64,000 nucleotides of DNA, from NCBI GenBank assembly GCA_905235135.1, contig CAJOKR010000006.1, positions 1 to 64,000 of the forward strand, in the 5' to 3' direction. Of this stretch, positions 1 to 7,836 are shown one piece after another (position 1 is the first letter of the stretch; the number at the start of each line of letters is the position of its first letter). This stretch comes from an uncultured Bacteroidales bacterium (GTDB taxonomy: Bacteria > Bacteroidota > Bacteroidia > Bacteroidales > WCHB1-69). A program made the translations under genes and the position numbers. Under the pieces are notes generated by a model. The model was not told where the DNA came from. It saw only the letters and a program-made list of their open reading frames with translations, and did not search any database.

Positions 1-43
1 AAGAATTAATTTTGCGGCGTTGTTTGCTTATCTTGGTGTTTAA

Positions 44-169
44 CGGACTTCGCACCAAGGTCGGCGGCAGCGCGAAGAAGTAAAAAATAGAAGTCCCCTG
101 TATTGTAACCGTGTCGGCACCACGGATGTTCAATGGGCCTCTCTGGCCGCGGAAATGCTGATGGAATAA
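44..169 (+). pseudogene. 3' end of an upstream gene (partial, possibly frameshifted)
   Basis: Reading from base 44 gives a protein-like tail ending in GTTDVQWASLAAEMLME. Its TAA at 167-169 overlaps the ATG of the next gene (TAATG), a coupling seen elsewhere in this window. The same frame has a stop at 41-43, whereas frame 3 is open from base 3 to a stop at 81-83 and also reads plausibly (NGLRTKVGGSAKK). Adding one base near 80, beside an A-run, would join the two. I infer the C-terminus of a gene that begins before the window, with a one-base indel. The family is not recognised. Confidence 0.35.
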
Positions 170-576
170 TGAAACGACTGATTGTCATACTGATGTTGCT
201 GCTTCCGATAGTGGCGATGTCGCAGAGCGAGCTGTATAAGCGTTACGCCTCGCGGCAGGAACTCACGGTGGCGCAAGTGAGCGGCTTTAAGCTTAACGAA
301 AGCCATCGGGTCGATGTGGTGCTCCTTGTCGCCGATGACGAAGCCGCGTGGCAACAGTTGGCCAAAGAGTTGAACATCAAGGGGGAAGAGGGTACCGTGA
401 GCTGGCTGGGCGACAGCAAGAACCCCGCTCAGCGCGTGAAGTGGACGGGCACTCCTGTTTTGCGGGTGGTGGCCTCCCACGCGCGCCGTACCGTGGCCCT
501 TTATCGTATCGCCACCGAAGCGCAATACGATGCCCTTCTCGATTATCAGCTGAATAATATGAAACAAGAAAAATAA
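169..576 (+). CDS. small secreted protein of unknown function
   Basis: Encodes 135 residues. The ATG at 169 was chosen because it opens a typical signal peptide (MKRLIVILMLLLPIVAMSQ, cleavage near residue 18) and overlaps the preceding stop as TAATG. The mature part starts SELYKRYASRQELTVAQVSGF, which loosely resembles small Bacteroidales periplasmic proteins of the DUF4252 kind, but I would not assign that family firmly. The next gene, a lipoprotein, starts 10 bp downstream, so the two are probably co-transcribed. No catalytic motif is visible. Confidence 0.75.
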   Translation: MKRLIVILMLLLPIVAMSQSELYKRYASRQELTVAQVSGFKLNESHRVDVVLLVADDEAAWQQLAKELNIKGEEGTVSWLGDSKNPAQRVKWTGTPVLRVVASHARRTVALYRIATEAQYDALLDYQLNNMKQEK

Positions 577-586
577 TATCCCGGAT

Positions 587-1396
587 ATGAAAAAGACACT
601 GAAATTCACCGCTTTAGTGGCGGTGTTGGCACTCGCCTTCGCGGCTTGTGACGACAAACCTGTAAAACCCACGCCCGGAGGCAATGATGGCCACAACGAC
701 CCCAAGGAGCGCGTCATCATTTACACCGTGGGGCAAACCGAAAACCGCCAGACATTGGATACCGAAGGCGAGTGGGACACCCTGTTGGATGTGCTTTGCG
801 ACCAAGCGCAGGGCGGCCAAAGGGTGACTTTCTACAATATGAGCCAGACCACGTATCTCCAGACCAAGGGATTGCGCGGCAGCAAGGCTCCCAAGACATT
901 CAGTACCACCGATCGTGACGCGATGAAGGCATGGATGAAGGAGAGGGAGAAAGAAGGTCTTACCGTAGTGGTCACCTACAATAATGGCACTTGGAATGGC
1001 ACGGCTTACGCCACCGCCCCGCCTGCAGACACATCTGTGGACATCATCGGCACCTGGCATTTCATTTGCTCGGTGGTAAGCAATGTCGACCCAAATGGTG
1101 CCTTGGCGGGCAGCGACCTGTACGTTCCCGAGGATGGCGGCGGATCCATGTACTACACTTTCTATGACAACGGCACCGTGACGCTGACGTTCAACGGGAT
1201 GGACGGCACCACCGCCACGGATAGCTCCACGTGGACGCTCTCCGGCGATGGCAAACTTTACAGCGAGCTACTCCCGGATGGCGGTGGTAGTTGGGATGTC
1301 AACTGGATCACCGACAACACCATGATTATCTCCCGCGCTGCCCTCGGAACGGAAGAGGGAGATTACTTCTATCAACTTCAATTTGAGAGAGAATAA
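587..1396 (+). CDS. lipoprotein with lipocalin-like C-terminal domain
   Basis: Encodes 269 residues with a lipoprotein signal; the lipobox FAAC puts the lipidated cysteine at about residue 21. The N-terminal half (residues 40-130) has no family I recognise. From about residue 145 the pattern IIGTWHF followed by alternating strands (YYTFYDNGTVTLTF, STWTLSGDGKLY, NTMIIS, YFYQLQFERE) is that of the lipocalin-like beta-barrels common in Bacteroidales surface lipoproteins. It probably sits on the outer membrane or faces the periplasm. It lies 10 bp after the small secreted protein. The substrate, if any, is unknown. Confidence 0.75.
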   Translation: MKKTLKFTALVAVLALAFAACDDKPVKPTPGGNDGHNDPKERVIIYTVGQTENRQTLDTEGEWDTLLDVLCDQAQGGQRVTFYNMSQTTYLQTKGLRGSKAPKTFSTTDRDAMKAWMKEREKEGLTVVVTYNNGTWNGTAYATAPPADTSVDIIGTWHFICSVVSNVDPNGALAGSDLYVPEDGGGSMYYTFYDNGTVTLTFNGMDGTTATDSSTWTLSGDGKLYSELLPDGGGSWDVNWITDNTMIISRAALGTEEGDYFYQLQFERE

Positions 1397-1497
1397 AAAA
1401 AAATCATCCGGTGTAGTTTTTCGTTCTTCCGGTGCGTTCTTACAACAGAAACATTCAAATCAATCAATTAAATAATCAAAAGTAAAAATTCAAAAGT

Positions 1498-2070
1498 ATG
1501 AAGAAAAACATTTTTGCCATCGCTCTTGTCGCCATCGCTCTTTGTATGGCCTCCTGTCAGAAAGAAAACCCCCTCAATGGGGATAACGGATCGGAATTGG
1601 TCGTTCCAAAAGTGACGGTTACGGCTGACCTCGCCGGCACCAATTGGACTGCAGCCCTCTCCATGGAAGACCTGCTCACGGCTATGGGTATGAACATCAG
1701 TGACTTCGGTTGCTCGGATCCCGCTGAGCTCGGTGCTCCCATGATGTTTTATCTCTCTTTCGACAACCAATACGCCCATATCACTTTCGGTGATGACATC
1801 GTCGTCCTTAACGCCGGAGAAGTGAACGGCGAATATACGCTGGAAGAAATCCAGCAGATGGATCTTGCTTACGTGTATGACGGAGCTACCCACACGGGTC
1901 ATCTGACGGCTGTCGGCACGGATGAGAACGGCGACCCCATCGACTATCAGATTAATTTCACCTACAGCGACAACGACGACACAATCACCATCAACTTCCA
2001 GTTCACGGATGAGAACGACGCTGTCATCAACTTCCCGATGGTGTTCCAACGCAATGCTGTAAACGCTTAA
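1498..2070 (+). CDS. lipoprotein of unknown function
   Basis: Encodes 190 residues. A lipoprotein signal ends in the lipobox MASC (cysteine at about residue 20). The mature protein is acidic, with repeated Asp/Asn-rich strands such as YSDNDDTITINFQF, and is probably an all-beta fold. A short motif, ANLAGTNWTA-like at about residue 50, recalls the start of lipocalin-like domains, as in the upstream lipoprotein, so the two may be distant relatives. It follows a 101-bp A-rich gap without a clear TAnnTTTG box. No enzymatic motif is seen. Confidence 0.7.
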   Translation: MKKNIFAIALVAIALCMASCQKENPLNGDNGSELVVPKVTVTADLAGTNWTAALSMEDLLTAMGMNISDFGCSDPAELGAPMMFYLSFDNQYAHITFGDDIVVLNAGEVNGEYTLEEIQQMDLAYVYDGATHTGHLTAVGTDENGDPIDYQINFTYSDNDDTITINFQFTDENDAVINFPMVFQRNAVNA

Positions 2071-2179
2071 TTTTCCCCAATCAAGAGACAATTTCACAAA
2101 CAACTTTGTGGATTTGATGAATAATCGAGTGCTGGCGCGTTATAGCACCGGCACTCGTTGTGTTTAAACACTTTTTTGC

Positions 2180-2187
2180 TATCTTTG
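2180..2187 (+). promoter_or_regulatory. Bacteroidota -7 box for the phosphatase gene
   Basis: TATCTTTG matches TAnnTTTG, with a TTG at 2158-2160 as a possible -33 element. It lies inside the upstream extension of the phosphatase frame, so the GTG at 2160 cannot be the start; translation must begin at 2208 or 2220. Confidence 0.7.
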
Positions 2188-2219
2188 CGCCTTGTATAAT
2201 CTGCAAAATGAGAAACGAC

Positions 2220-2675
2220 ATGTATAGAATTCTCTTTGTTTGCCACGGGAACATCTGTCGCAGTCCCATGGCCGAGTTTGTGCTGAAACAGAAGGTGGCG
2301 GAGCGCGGCCTTTCGGAGAAGTTCGAAATTGCTTCGGCCGCGACGAGCCGCGAGGAGATCGGTAACCCCGTTTATCCGCCTGCGCGGCGTATGCTTGCGC
2401 AGCACGGTATCGCCTGCGACGGCAAGACCGCCCGCCAGATGACCCGCGCCGACTATGCCCACTACGACTACATTATTGCCATGGACCGTAACAACCTGCG
2501 CAACATGCAGCGGCTTCTCGGTCCCGATACTGACGGCAAAATCTCCTTACTGATGGACTACACCGGCACGCCCCGCGATGTGGCCGACCCTTGGTACACC
2601 GGCGATTTCCAGGCCACTTGGGACGACGTGCAGGAGGGGTGTGAGGGATTGCTGCGGGAGTTGCTGGGGGCATAA
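2220..2675 (+). CDS. low-molecular-weight protein-tyrosine phosphatase
   Basis: Encodes 151 residues, typical for the family. It hydrolyses phosphotyrosine through a cysteinyl-phosphate intermediate in the cytoplasm. The P-loop CHGNICRS near residues 8-15 matches CX5R(S/T), and the general-acid Asp is in the DPW segment of DVADPWYTGDF near residue 120. The ATG at 2220 is favoured because the P-loop normally starts within ten residues of the N-terminus; the ATG at 2208 would add four residues. In many bacteria such enzymes act on capsule or exopolysaccharide tyrosine kinases, but no such kinase is nearby, so the substrate is unknown. Confidence 0.93.
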   Translation: MYRILFVCHGNICRSPMAEFVLKQKVAERGLSEKFEIASAATSREEIGNPVYPPARRMLAQHGIACDGKTARQMTRADYAHYDYIIAMDRNNLRNMQRLLGPDTDGKISLLMDYTGTPRDVADPWYTGDFQATWDDVQEGCEGLLRELLGA

Positions 2676-2907
2676 GCAAACGCAGGTGCGGGAATTTGAA
2701 AACGCAGGTGCAGGAATGAGCTGAGACGTATATACGTCTTGCCACACGCGTATGTTTTGATGTTAATGGCAAAAACGGATGACATATTATCGTCTGATTA
2801 CGATATTATATTTCGTTCATCGTTCGTTTATTGATTCTTTCATCGATTCGTTCACCGATTCATTTCATTCATCGGTTATTCGTCATTGCATTCCGTATTC
2901 GGTCCTA
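2676..2907. other. gene-free spacer with short degenerate repeats
   Basis: No gene is supported. The motif aacgcaggtgc occurs twice (about 2680 and 2701). The stretch 2812-2885 consists of imperfect repeats around ttcatcgattcgttca. It leads into the 33-bp tandem array. Confidence 0.5.
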
Positions 2908-3030
2908 GGGCTCGCTACGCTCACCCTCATTATAACCCCAGGGCTCACTGCGTTCACCCTCACTATGACCCCAGGGCTCACTGCGTTCACCCTCACTATG
3001 ACCCCAGGGCTCACTGCGTTCACCCTGGGC
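2908..3030. repeat. 33-bp tandem repeat, about four copies
   Basis: Units begin at 2908, 2941, 2974 and 3007, exactly 33 bp apart, each starting GGGCTCACTGCGTTCACCCT. The first copy is the most diverged, and the last merges into the left inverted repeat of the transposase element. Units lie directly head to tail with no unique spacers. Spurious reading frames here translate as GERSEP repeats. Confidence 0.9.
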
Positions 3031-3064
3031 TGACATAGGTCGGGCTTTCAGCCCTTTTTGGAAG
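3003..3064 (+). repeat. left inverted repeat (62 bp) of the RAYT element
   Basis: The reverse complement of 3744-3805 matches with only three mismatches over 62 bp. It holds two palindromes: an outer one bounded by CCCAGGG/CCCTGGG and an inner hairpin GGGCT-TTC-AGCCC. This two-hairpin layout resembles REP/REPIN units associated with Y1 transposases. Confidence 0.85.
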
Positions 3065-3249
3065 GAGTTTTGAATATTTTTGCGAAAATGAGGGAATTTT
3101 GGGGACGATGGAAAATTTCGATTATTGATATTGATGATATAGTTTTTTGATGTTTTTTGCCATTTCCGAAATGTTTTCTGCAATTACGATTGTGTTTTTA
3201 ACATATTATAAATCAACAAATTGACATATCATCGTATTGGGATAATGGT

Positions 3250-3257
3250 TATATTTG
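3250..3257 (+). promoter_or_regulatory. -7 box for the Y1 transposase
   Basis: TATATTTG (TAnnTTTG) lies 17 bp before the ATG at 3275, showing that this downstream start, not the frame opening at 3221, is the likely one. Confidence 0.6.
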
Positions 3258-3274
3258 CGGCAAAAATAATCATT

Positions 3275-3733
3275 ATGTCACAATCATTATCAAAAATTCT
3301 GGTTCATACCGTTTGGCACATCAGGTACGACAGCCCGGAAATTCTAAAGGAGGACAGAATAGAGCTCTACCAATATTTGGATAATCTATTCAAAAAAATA
3401 GGGTGTCCACCTCTCCAAATTAACGGTGTCGGTAACCATGTACATGTATTGTTCACATTGTCTAAAAACATAACATTGGCCAAAGTGATGGAATCGGTCA
3501 AATCGGTGAGCAGCAAATGGTTAAAAACCAAAAGCAAACATTACATAGGATTCGCTTGGCAACGAGGCTATGGCGCATTCTCCGTCAGCGAATCGGTATG
3601 CCCAAAAACCAGACGATACATCGCCCGCCAAGAGGAACATCACCAACAACTCACCCCCAAAGACGAATACATCCAACTCCTCATCAAGAACAACGTTCCC
3701 TTTAACGAGCAATATCTCTTCGATACACCATAA
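3275..3733 (+). CDS. REP-associated (IS200-like) Y1 transposase
   Basis: Encodes 152 residues of the HUH/Y1 single-strand transposase family, which cuts and joins ssDNA at hairpin-flanked sites through a 5'-phosphotyrosine. The metal-binding HUH motif is HVHVLF (His55 and His57), and the likely nucleophile is Tyr115 in RRYIARQEEHH. The conserved WQRGYGAFSVS segment precedes it. There is no accessory TnpB. The gene sits between 62-bp inverted repeats made of REP-like hairpins, so it is a RAYT-type enzyme that probably mobilises or maintains these palindromes. All key residues are present, so it may be active. Confidence 0.92.
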   Translation: MSQSLSKILVHTVWHIRYDSPEILKEDRIELYQYLDNLFKKIGCPPLQINGVGNHVHVLFTLSKNITLAKVMESVKSVSSKWLKTKSKHYIGFAWQRGYGAFSVSESVCPKTRRYIARQEEHHQQLTPKDEYIQLLIKNNVPFNEQYLFDTP

Positions 3734-3743
3734 TATAGTAACA

Positions 3744-3805
3744 CTTCCAAAAAGGGCTGAAAGCCCGACCTATGTTAACCCAGGGTGAACGAAGTGAGCC
3801 CTGGG
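3744..3805 (-). repeat. right inverted repeat (62 bp) of the RAYT element
   Basis: Matches the left end (3003-3064) in inverted orientation with three mismatches. It contains the hairpin GGGCT-GAA-AGCCC and the CCCAGGG...CCCTGGG palindrome. Confidence 0.85.
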
Positions 3806-3836
3806 ATCAGACGTGGCAGTACGCCTCCTCTACCAT

Positions 3837-3890
3837 GAGGGCTGAAAGGCCGACCTATGCTAACCCAGGGTGAACGAAGTGAGCCCTATG
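3837..3890 (-). repeat. second, degenerate copy of the RAYT repeat
   Basis: GAGGGCTGAAAGGCCGACC followed by ACCCAGGGTGAACGAAGTG repeats the right-end unit about 93 bp later, with changes in the small hairpin and loss of the outer CTGGG arm. Confidence 0.75.
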
Positions 3891-3898
3891 ACATCACA

Positions 3899-3970
3899 TC
3901 AGAACTGGAAGTAAATGAACGGCTGCAAGTCCGCTGTGACGAACTGGTAGAGCACAAAAACGACTGCGAC
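3899..3970 (-). pseudogene. remnant of a second MBOAT gene (last 22 codons)
   Basis: On the minus strand this reads AVVFVLYQFVTADLQPFIYF plus QF and a TGA at 3899-3901. That is identical in protein to the C-terminus of the intact MBOAT gene at 7987-9846, while the DNA differs at several mostly third-codon positions. It is therefore the tail of a diverged homolog kept under selection, not a recent duplication. It is cut off at about 3970, where the nuclease cassette begins. Together with 7987-8058 it frames the accessory region. Confidence 0.8.
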
Positions 3971-5227
3971 TCAATTCATGTCTATCTCTATTCCGTCTAT
4001 TGTGGTCTGTCCTTCTTCAAAAACTCGGAAGTCACGAGAATCATATTGTGCTTCGGCATCTTTGTGTATAGGTATCACCCCAATTGACGGGTTTACAGCC
4101 TCGCAAACTTCCTGAAGGGTTCGAACATCTGCATGACCGCTGGTATGAAAGCCGTCCTTCACGCCGTCCAAAATACGAGTTCCAAAGAGGCGGCGAATGG
4201 CCATTATGTTTTCAAGTGAGTTTTTGCCATTCTCTTCCGCATATCCATTCCACATAGAATATAAAAGCCAGGGGGATTCGTCGGTGAATACCTGCATCAG
4301 CTCCTCTATTAGCCACAAACTATTCATTCGTACAGGCATCAAGAACCCCTTGCCTTTAAGGTGATTAGTTATCTTTTCAATCCGATAGGACTTATATCCT
4401 CGTAGTTCAAAAACGTGATCAAAGTTATATAACGGATTCTTTTTACCACTATAGTCCGTAAAAATATCCAAAACTTTGCGTTGGTGCTCATCTACAAGAA
4501 ATACACGTATAGTAGCTTTACATGACGCATGGAAAGAGGCGAGACGGTCAATGTCGGTTGAGGAACAAAGGGCGAAGATATATTTGTGATTACGAAGTGC
4601 CTGAATGGTGTTCAATTGGATTTGGTGTTCTGTAACAATTTGTTCCTGCTTTCGTCCAAGCATTGTCCCTTCCGTAATGAGCACATCAACCTTGCCTATA
4701 TATTTTTCCAGCGTAGGGAAAAGACCTTTGCCAAGATAGCCATGACGGCGGAAATCCCCCATGTGAAGAATCTTTTTCCCTTCGCATTCAATCAGAAACA
4801 TATAAGCATCAAAAGCGGAATGACTGACAAAGTACGGAGTTACGGCAATGCTGTTTTTGATCACGATACGTTCTCTTTCCTTGAAAGGAATCATCCTTTC
4901 TGTGGCTGCCAACTGCTGACTGAAATCTTGACTGGTGTTCAATGCTTCGTATTTGCACCGCATTACATCAATGGCTCCTGAACCCATATATTGGGCAACA
5001 TGATTTGGAACAAGGTGGTGCAACCCAACATGGTCGCCATGATAGTGGGAGTAGAATATGGCATCAGCATCGCTGGTCATTCTTTCCACCTCAACGGCGG
5101 TCAATTCTTTCTGCTGTGAGCCTGGTAAATTACTGCCAAAGTCAATGAACACTTTTGCATTCCCGATTGTGATTTCCGTGATGCAGCCGCCTATTTGGTT
5201 AGCCCCGCGATGGATGGTGATTTTCAT
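3971..5227 (-). CDS. RNase J-like metallo-beta-lactamase-fold nuclease
   Basis: Encodes 418 residues from the ATG at 5227; a TTG at 5248 would overlap the upstream stop, but MKITIHRG fits the usual family start. The metal site is SHYHGDHVG (His61, His63, Asp65, His66), with a second motif HMGDFRRHG near residue 155. The C-terminal HTSGHA and IPIHKD blocks are those of the beta-CASP/RNase J group, which cleaves RNA. It is shorter than housekeeping RNase J (about 555 residues) and lacks the C-terminal domain. It is the last gene of a four-gene cassette, 10 bp after the PD-(D/E)XK-like gene. RNA or nucleic-acid cleavage is inferred; the role is unknown, and defence is a reasonable guess. Confidence 0.82.
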   Translation of the reverse strand: MKITIHRGANQIGGCITEITIGNAKVFIDFGSNLPGSQQKELTAVEVERMTSDADAIFYSHYHGDHVGLHHLVPNHVAQYMGSGAIDVMRCKYEALNTSQDFSQQLAATERMIPFKERERIVIKNSIAVTPYFVSHSAFDAYMFLIECEGKKILHMGDFRRHGYLGKGLFPTLEKYIGKVDVLITEGTMLGRKQEQIVTEHQIQLNTIQALRNHKYIFALCSSTDIDRLASFHASCKATIRVFLVDEHQRKVLDIFTDYSGKKNPLYNFDHVFELRGYKSYRIEKITNHLKGKGFLMPVRMNSLWLIEELMQVFTDESPWLLYSMWNGYAEENGKNSLENIMAIRRLFGTRILDGVKDGFHTSGHADVRTLQEVCEAVNPSIGVIPIHKDAEAQYDSRDFRVFEEGQTTIDGIEIDMN

Positions 5228-5237
5228 ATATTTGGAC

Positions 5238-6164
5238 CTATAATTCAACTTTTTTCATGGAATAATTGATCCGACAATATTTGAGCCGAGCGGAGTCATT
5301 AATGAAATCAAGAAGGGAGGATTGTATCAATGGATGTGTAGTGTCAGCAAGAATGACAGCAGAGATGTTTTGTATTTCACCACTTTCATACCGTTTATAC
5401 AAGTCGCCAAATCCTCGGAAGTTTCTCTTAATAGCAACTTGCATTTTTGCATTATACTGATAGCATATCCTATGGGACATAATATCGTGAACAATATTGG
5501 TATAGAACATCAACTCTGATATGACACCCAAAACGTTGTTGCCTGGCTTTTTTAGTTCAAAAATGTAGAGATTTTTGTCTTTTATCGCCCATATATCTAT
5601 AGCGCTTTTCTTGCCAGTTGTATAATGCGTGTTTCTGCTAACCTTATCATAGAATATTCCAACAGGCAACTGATGGTCCATCACATCATAATATAGACCG
5701 TATTTTTCAATATATTTGCATTCTATCCAACCTTCACTTCCCACTTTATGTTCTTCAGTTTTTGCGGCATCCTCGTTGGGGAAGTTACATACAAGTACAG
5801 AGGGTATTTGGGGAATCGGATTAGCCGAAAACACCCAGTCATAAGTTTGGACAAATAATGAAAGACGATATACAAATCTATTGAAATGCAGATTGAAAAT
5901 ATCAGTGTTTGGTATAGTTTCCCAATCAATGGTGACTGTTTGAATGATATCGCCTATATAGAACCTTAATGCAATCGCCCAGCTTTCAAAAGCACTTCCA
6001 TTGTCTTGCATGTTAGCCGTTAATCCTTTCATTGAAAGGGTTAAGACCAGATTTTTCTTTTGTTTGTCAATCTTATAGGTGTACTCTTGAGGCAAATCAG
6101 AAACTACAGTTCTCTGACTTAGCATGTTTTTCAAGAATTCGTAATCATCCGTTCTTGTTTTCAT
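5238..6164 (-). CDS. putative PD-(D/E)XK nuclease
   Basis: Encodes 308 residues. Near residues 200-230 the sequence SAIDIWAIKDKNLYIFELKK has the hallmark of the PD-(D/E)XK fold: an Asp on one strand, then a hydrophobic strand ending in ExK, followed by a helix (ISELMFYTNIV) that may carry a further catalytic Glu. The N-terminal 180 residues are not recognised. The start overlaps the upstream stop as ATGA (6161-6164), so the two are translationally coupled. The gene is visibly A/T-rich compared with the core genes. Nuclease activity is inferred from the motif only; a nucleic-acid-binding but inactive protein is possible. Confidence 0.65.
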   Translation of the reverse strand: MKTRTDDYEFLKNMLSQRTVVSDLPQEYTYKIDKQKKNLVLTLSMKGLTANMQDNGSAFESWAIALRFYIGDIIQTVTIDWETIPNTDIFNLHFNRFVYRLSLFVQTYDWVFSANPIPQIPSVLVCNFPNEDAAKTEEHKVGSEGWIECKYIEKYGLYYDVMDHQLPVGIFYDKVSRNTHYTTGKKSAIDIWAIKDKNLYIFELKKPGNNVLGVISELMFYTNIVHDIMSHRICYQYNAKMQVAIKRNFRGFGDLYKRYESGEIQNISAVILADTTHPLIQSSLLDFINDSARLKYCRINYSMKKVEL

Positions 6165-6439
6165 AATTCATCATTGTTTTTGACAATCTTCTTTACATTT
6201 AATTTTCGCTTAGTTGGTTCTGGCTCGGTAAGGTCTATTGTGTCCAATTCATGGCGATAGCACCACAGTTGTCCTTCCGCTCCGTGTTGAATGTGCAATT
6301 CCTTTCCCTGATGCAGCGCTCTTGATTTCAGACAGATAGCATCGAATTGCGTGAGGAACACAGCGTATTCATCACTTATCCATTCGCCGTTGTCATTGCG
6401 AATCAATCCCCATTCTTTGTTGTTTACTTCTTTTTCCAT
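6161..6439 (-). CDS. small orphan protein of the nuclease cassette
   Basis: Encodes 92 residues and is not recognised. It is hydrophilic and soluble, with a mixed central part (YAVFLTQFDAICLKSRALHQGKEL) and a charged, Lys-rich tail (TKRKLNVKKIVKNN). Its ATG overlaps the preceding stop as TAATG and its own stop overlaps the next start as ATGA, so it is translated in lockstep with both neighbours. That argues it is a subunit or modulator of the same system. Confidence 0.65.
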   Translation of the reverse strand: MEKEVNNKEWGLIRNDNGEWISDEYAVFLTQFDAICLKSRALHQGKELHIQHGAEGQLWCYRHELDTIDLTEPEPTKRKLNVKKIVKNNDEL

Positions 6440-6960
6440 TATACAAATTCAAATTCAGGTACATCAACAGGTATGATTTCCTCTTCAACATCATCATCAA
6501 GAGTGGGAACTGCCAAACGGAGATTTCCGTCCCTCATAGTATTGTCAATAAGAAGTGTCAGCGGGTAAATGTCCTCGCCTTCTGATAATATCGGAATCCC
6601 ATACTCGTCAAAGTTTGTCATAAATGCGGAATCTATTCCATATACGTAAATACGCTCGCTCCGTTTGTCCATTTCGTGATTGATAAACGGGTCGTTTACT
6701 GCATCGAATCCATTACCTTGTGTCAAATCCATCCCATACATCATGAAAGGCGCCGCATCACATGCCCGCTCCAAGAGGCCCATAGTTCTTGAATTGCAGT
6801 ACAAGTTCAATGCATATTCTGTGGAATGTCGATGGTGAAAATCACGTTCGTATTCCTTGATAAGGTCTCGGAAAGACAATCCGTCGCTTTTCCTTCTTCC
6901 CTTTTCGTTGAAATCATCGGGATTGAAAGAATAGGTTTCGCTGATTTCTTTTTCAATCAT
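6439..6960 (-). CDS. orphan acidic protein, first gene of the nuclease cassette
   Basis: Encodes 173 residues and is not recognised. The N-terminal third is charged and helical (DLIKEYERDFHHRHSTEY), the centre has a segment RIYVYGIDSAFMTNFDEYG, and the last 25 residues are strongly acidic (LDDDVEEEIIPVDVPEFEF). No signal peptide or membrane segment is seen. A -7 box lies 21 bp upstream, so this is the first gene of a four-gene operon running leftward to 3971. An acidic tail can mimic nucleic acid or mediate protein contact, but that is conjecture. Confidence 0.65.
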   Translation of the reverse strand: MIEKEISETYSFNPDDFNEKGRRKSDGLSFRDLIKEYERDFHHRHSTEYALNLYCNSRTMGLLERACDAAPFMMYGMDLTQGNGFDAVNDPFINHEMDKRSERIYVYGIDSAFMTNFDEYGIPILSEGEDIYPLTLLIDNTMRDGNLRLAVPTLDDDVEEEIIPVDVPEFEFV

Positions 6961-6980
6961 AATACAACGTTATTTGATGG

Positions 6981-6988
6981 CAAAAATA
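6981..6988 (-). promoter_or_regulatory. -7 box of the nuclease cassette
   Basis: On the minus strand this is TATTTTTG (TAnnTTTG), 21 bp before the first ATG at 6960. It gives the four-gene cassette its own promoter. Confidence 0.65.
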
Positions 6989-7100
6989 CAAAATTTCAGA
7001 ACTGTTTGATGAAAAAAACAATCTGTCTCAACGGTTCCGTGCCAATGCACCTTTGAAATTTTGATGATTTTTCAAGTACAAAATCACTATAAACATTTTG

Positions 7101-7755
7101 TCATTCCGACATCTTCTTCCACTTTTCTGGAATACTGAAAGATTTGTCTCCAACTGTGACCACATCTCCCATGATGGATCTCAAGAATCGAGGCAAGTTG
7201 TTTTTCATCAAAACGGGCTTGCTTCTATGATGCAATAAGTTGTCTTTGATATCATTGCTGTAGTTTGTCGGTGGAAAATACACCTTGATATTCTTTTGTG
7301 GGAACAATCGTTGAATGTACTCCAAAGGAGGGATAAGGTCGCTGTCGGCGCAACGCCACTTTGTCTGTCTTGTCTTCCATACAATCAGCCAGCATCCTTA
7401 CGGAAATGTTCACATCCGTTTTCTTCTCCTCTGGCTTTGAAATAGATGCATTGCAGTATTGACAAGTGATACTTTTGTCCATGTATTTTCCTCTGACAAT
7501 TTCAAATCTCTCCCCATTAATCAGTTTGTTTGCGTTGAGAAAGGAACTTTGGCGGCTGTTTTTTGCCGGATTCATAGGACTTGCGGTGAAGTAAACGACC
7601 TTTTCCAGTGTCTGTCCATCTCCAAGAAAACTCTCGCATAGTTTCACGACATCAATCCAATAGCATTTACCCCAGTCTTTGTCAATGCTGCGGGCACGCT
7701 TGATACCGAAGTAGAAATTGAATCCGTCAATGTAGAATGTAACTCTTTTTGTCAT
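7101..7755 (-). pseudogene. NYN-domain (PIN-like) nuclease gene, frameshifted
   Basis: The first part, from ATG 7755, reads TKRVTFYIDGFNFYFGIKRA, the NYN/LabA-type start with the catalytic Asp, and continues past a CxxC pair (CQYC) to DVNISVRMLADCMEDKTDKVAL. At about 7350 the frame changes. The rest of the domain, reading ADSDLIPPLEYIQ onward, continues in another frame to a stop at 7101. The family normally has V-S-A-D-S-D here; the DNA lacks five bases between the Leu codon and GCC-GAC-AGC-GAC. The acidic residues on both sides are present, so the protein would be a normal NYN nuclease if the gap were an assembly error. It lies upstream of, and in line with, the nuclease cassette. Confidence 0.85.
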
Positions 7756-7770
7756 AATTCACAGTTCTTT

Positions 7771-7818
7771 ATAAAAAAGAGCCACTGAAAAGTGGCCCGT
7801 GTCCTTACAAGAAAGTAA
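7771..7818 (-). promoter_or_regulatory. double-hairpin leader with terminator-like U-tract before the NYN gene
   Basis: Minus-strand transcripts from the box at 7837-7844 would first form GCCTTAC-TTTCTT-GTAAGG (7803-7819). They would then form GCCACT-TTTC-AGTGGC (7781-7796) followed by TCTTTTTT, which has the shape of an intrinsic terminator between promoter and gene. This looks like an attenuator or the 3' end of a short leader RNA. Confidence 0.5.
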
Positions 7819-7836
7819 GGCGTTGCTTTTACGCGG

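Noticed and set aside
2908..3030. Possible CRISPR array
   Set aside because: The four units are directly adjacent with no unique spacers and no cas genes nearby.
2779..3183. Reading frames with GERSEP-type repeated peptides on both strands
   Set aside because: They arise from the 33-bp DNA repeat and the inverted repeat of the transposase element; no start signal, no similarity to real proteins.
3971..5227. Housekeeping RNase J
   Set aside because: Too short, lacks the C-terminal domain, is A/T-rich and sits in a mobile cassette; RNase J-like is as far as the sequence goes.
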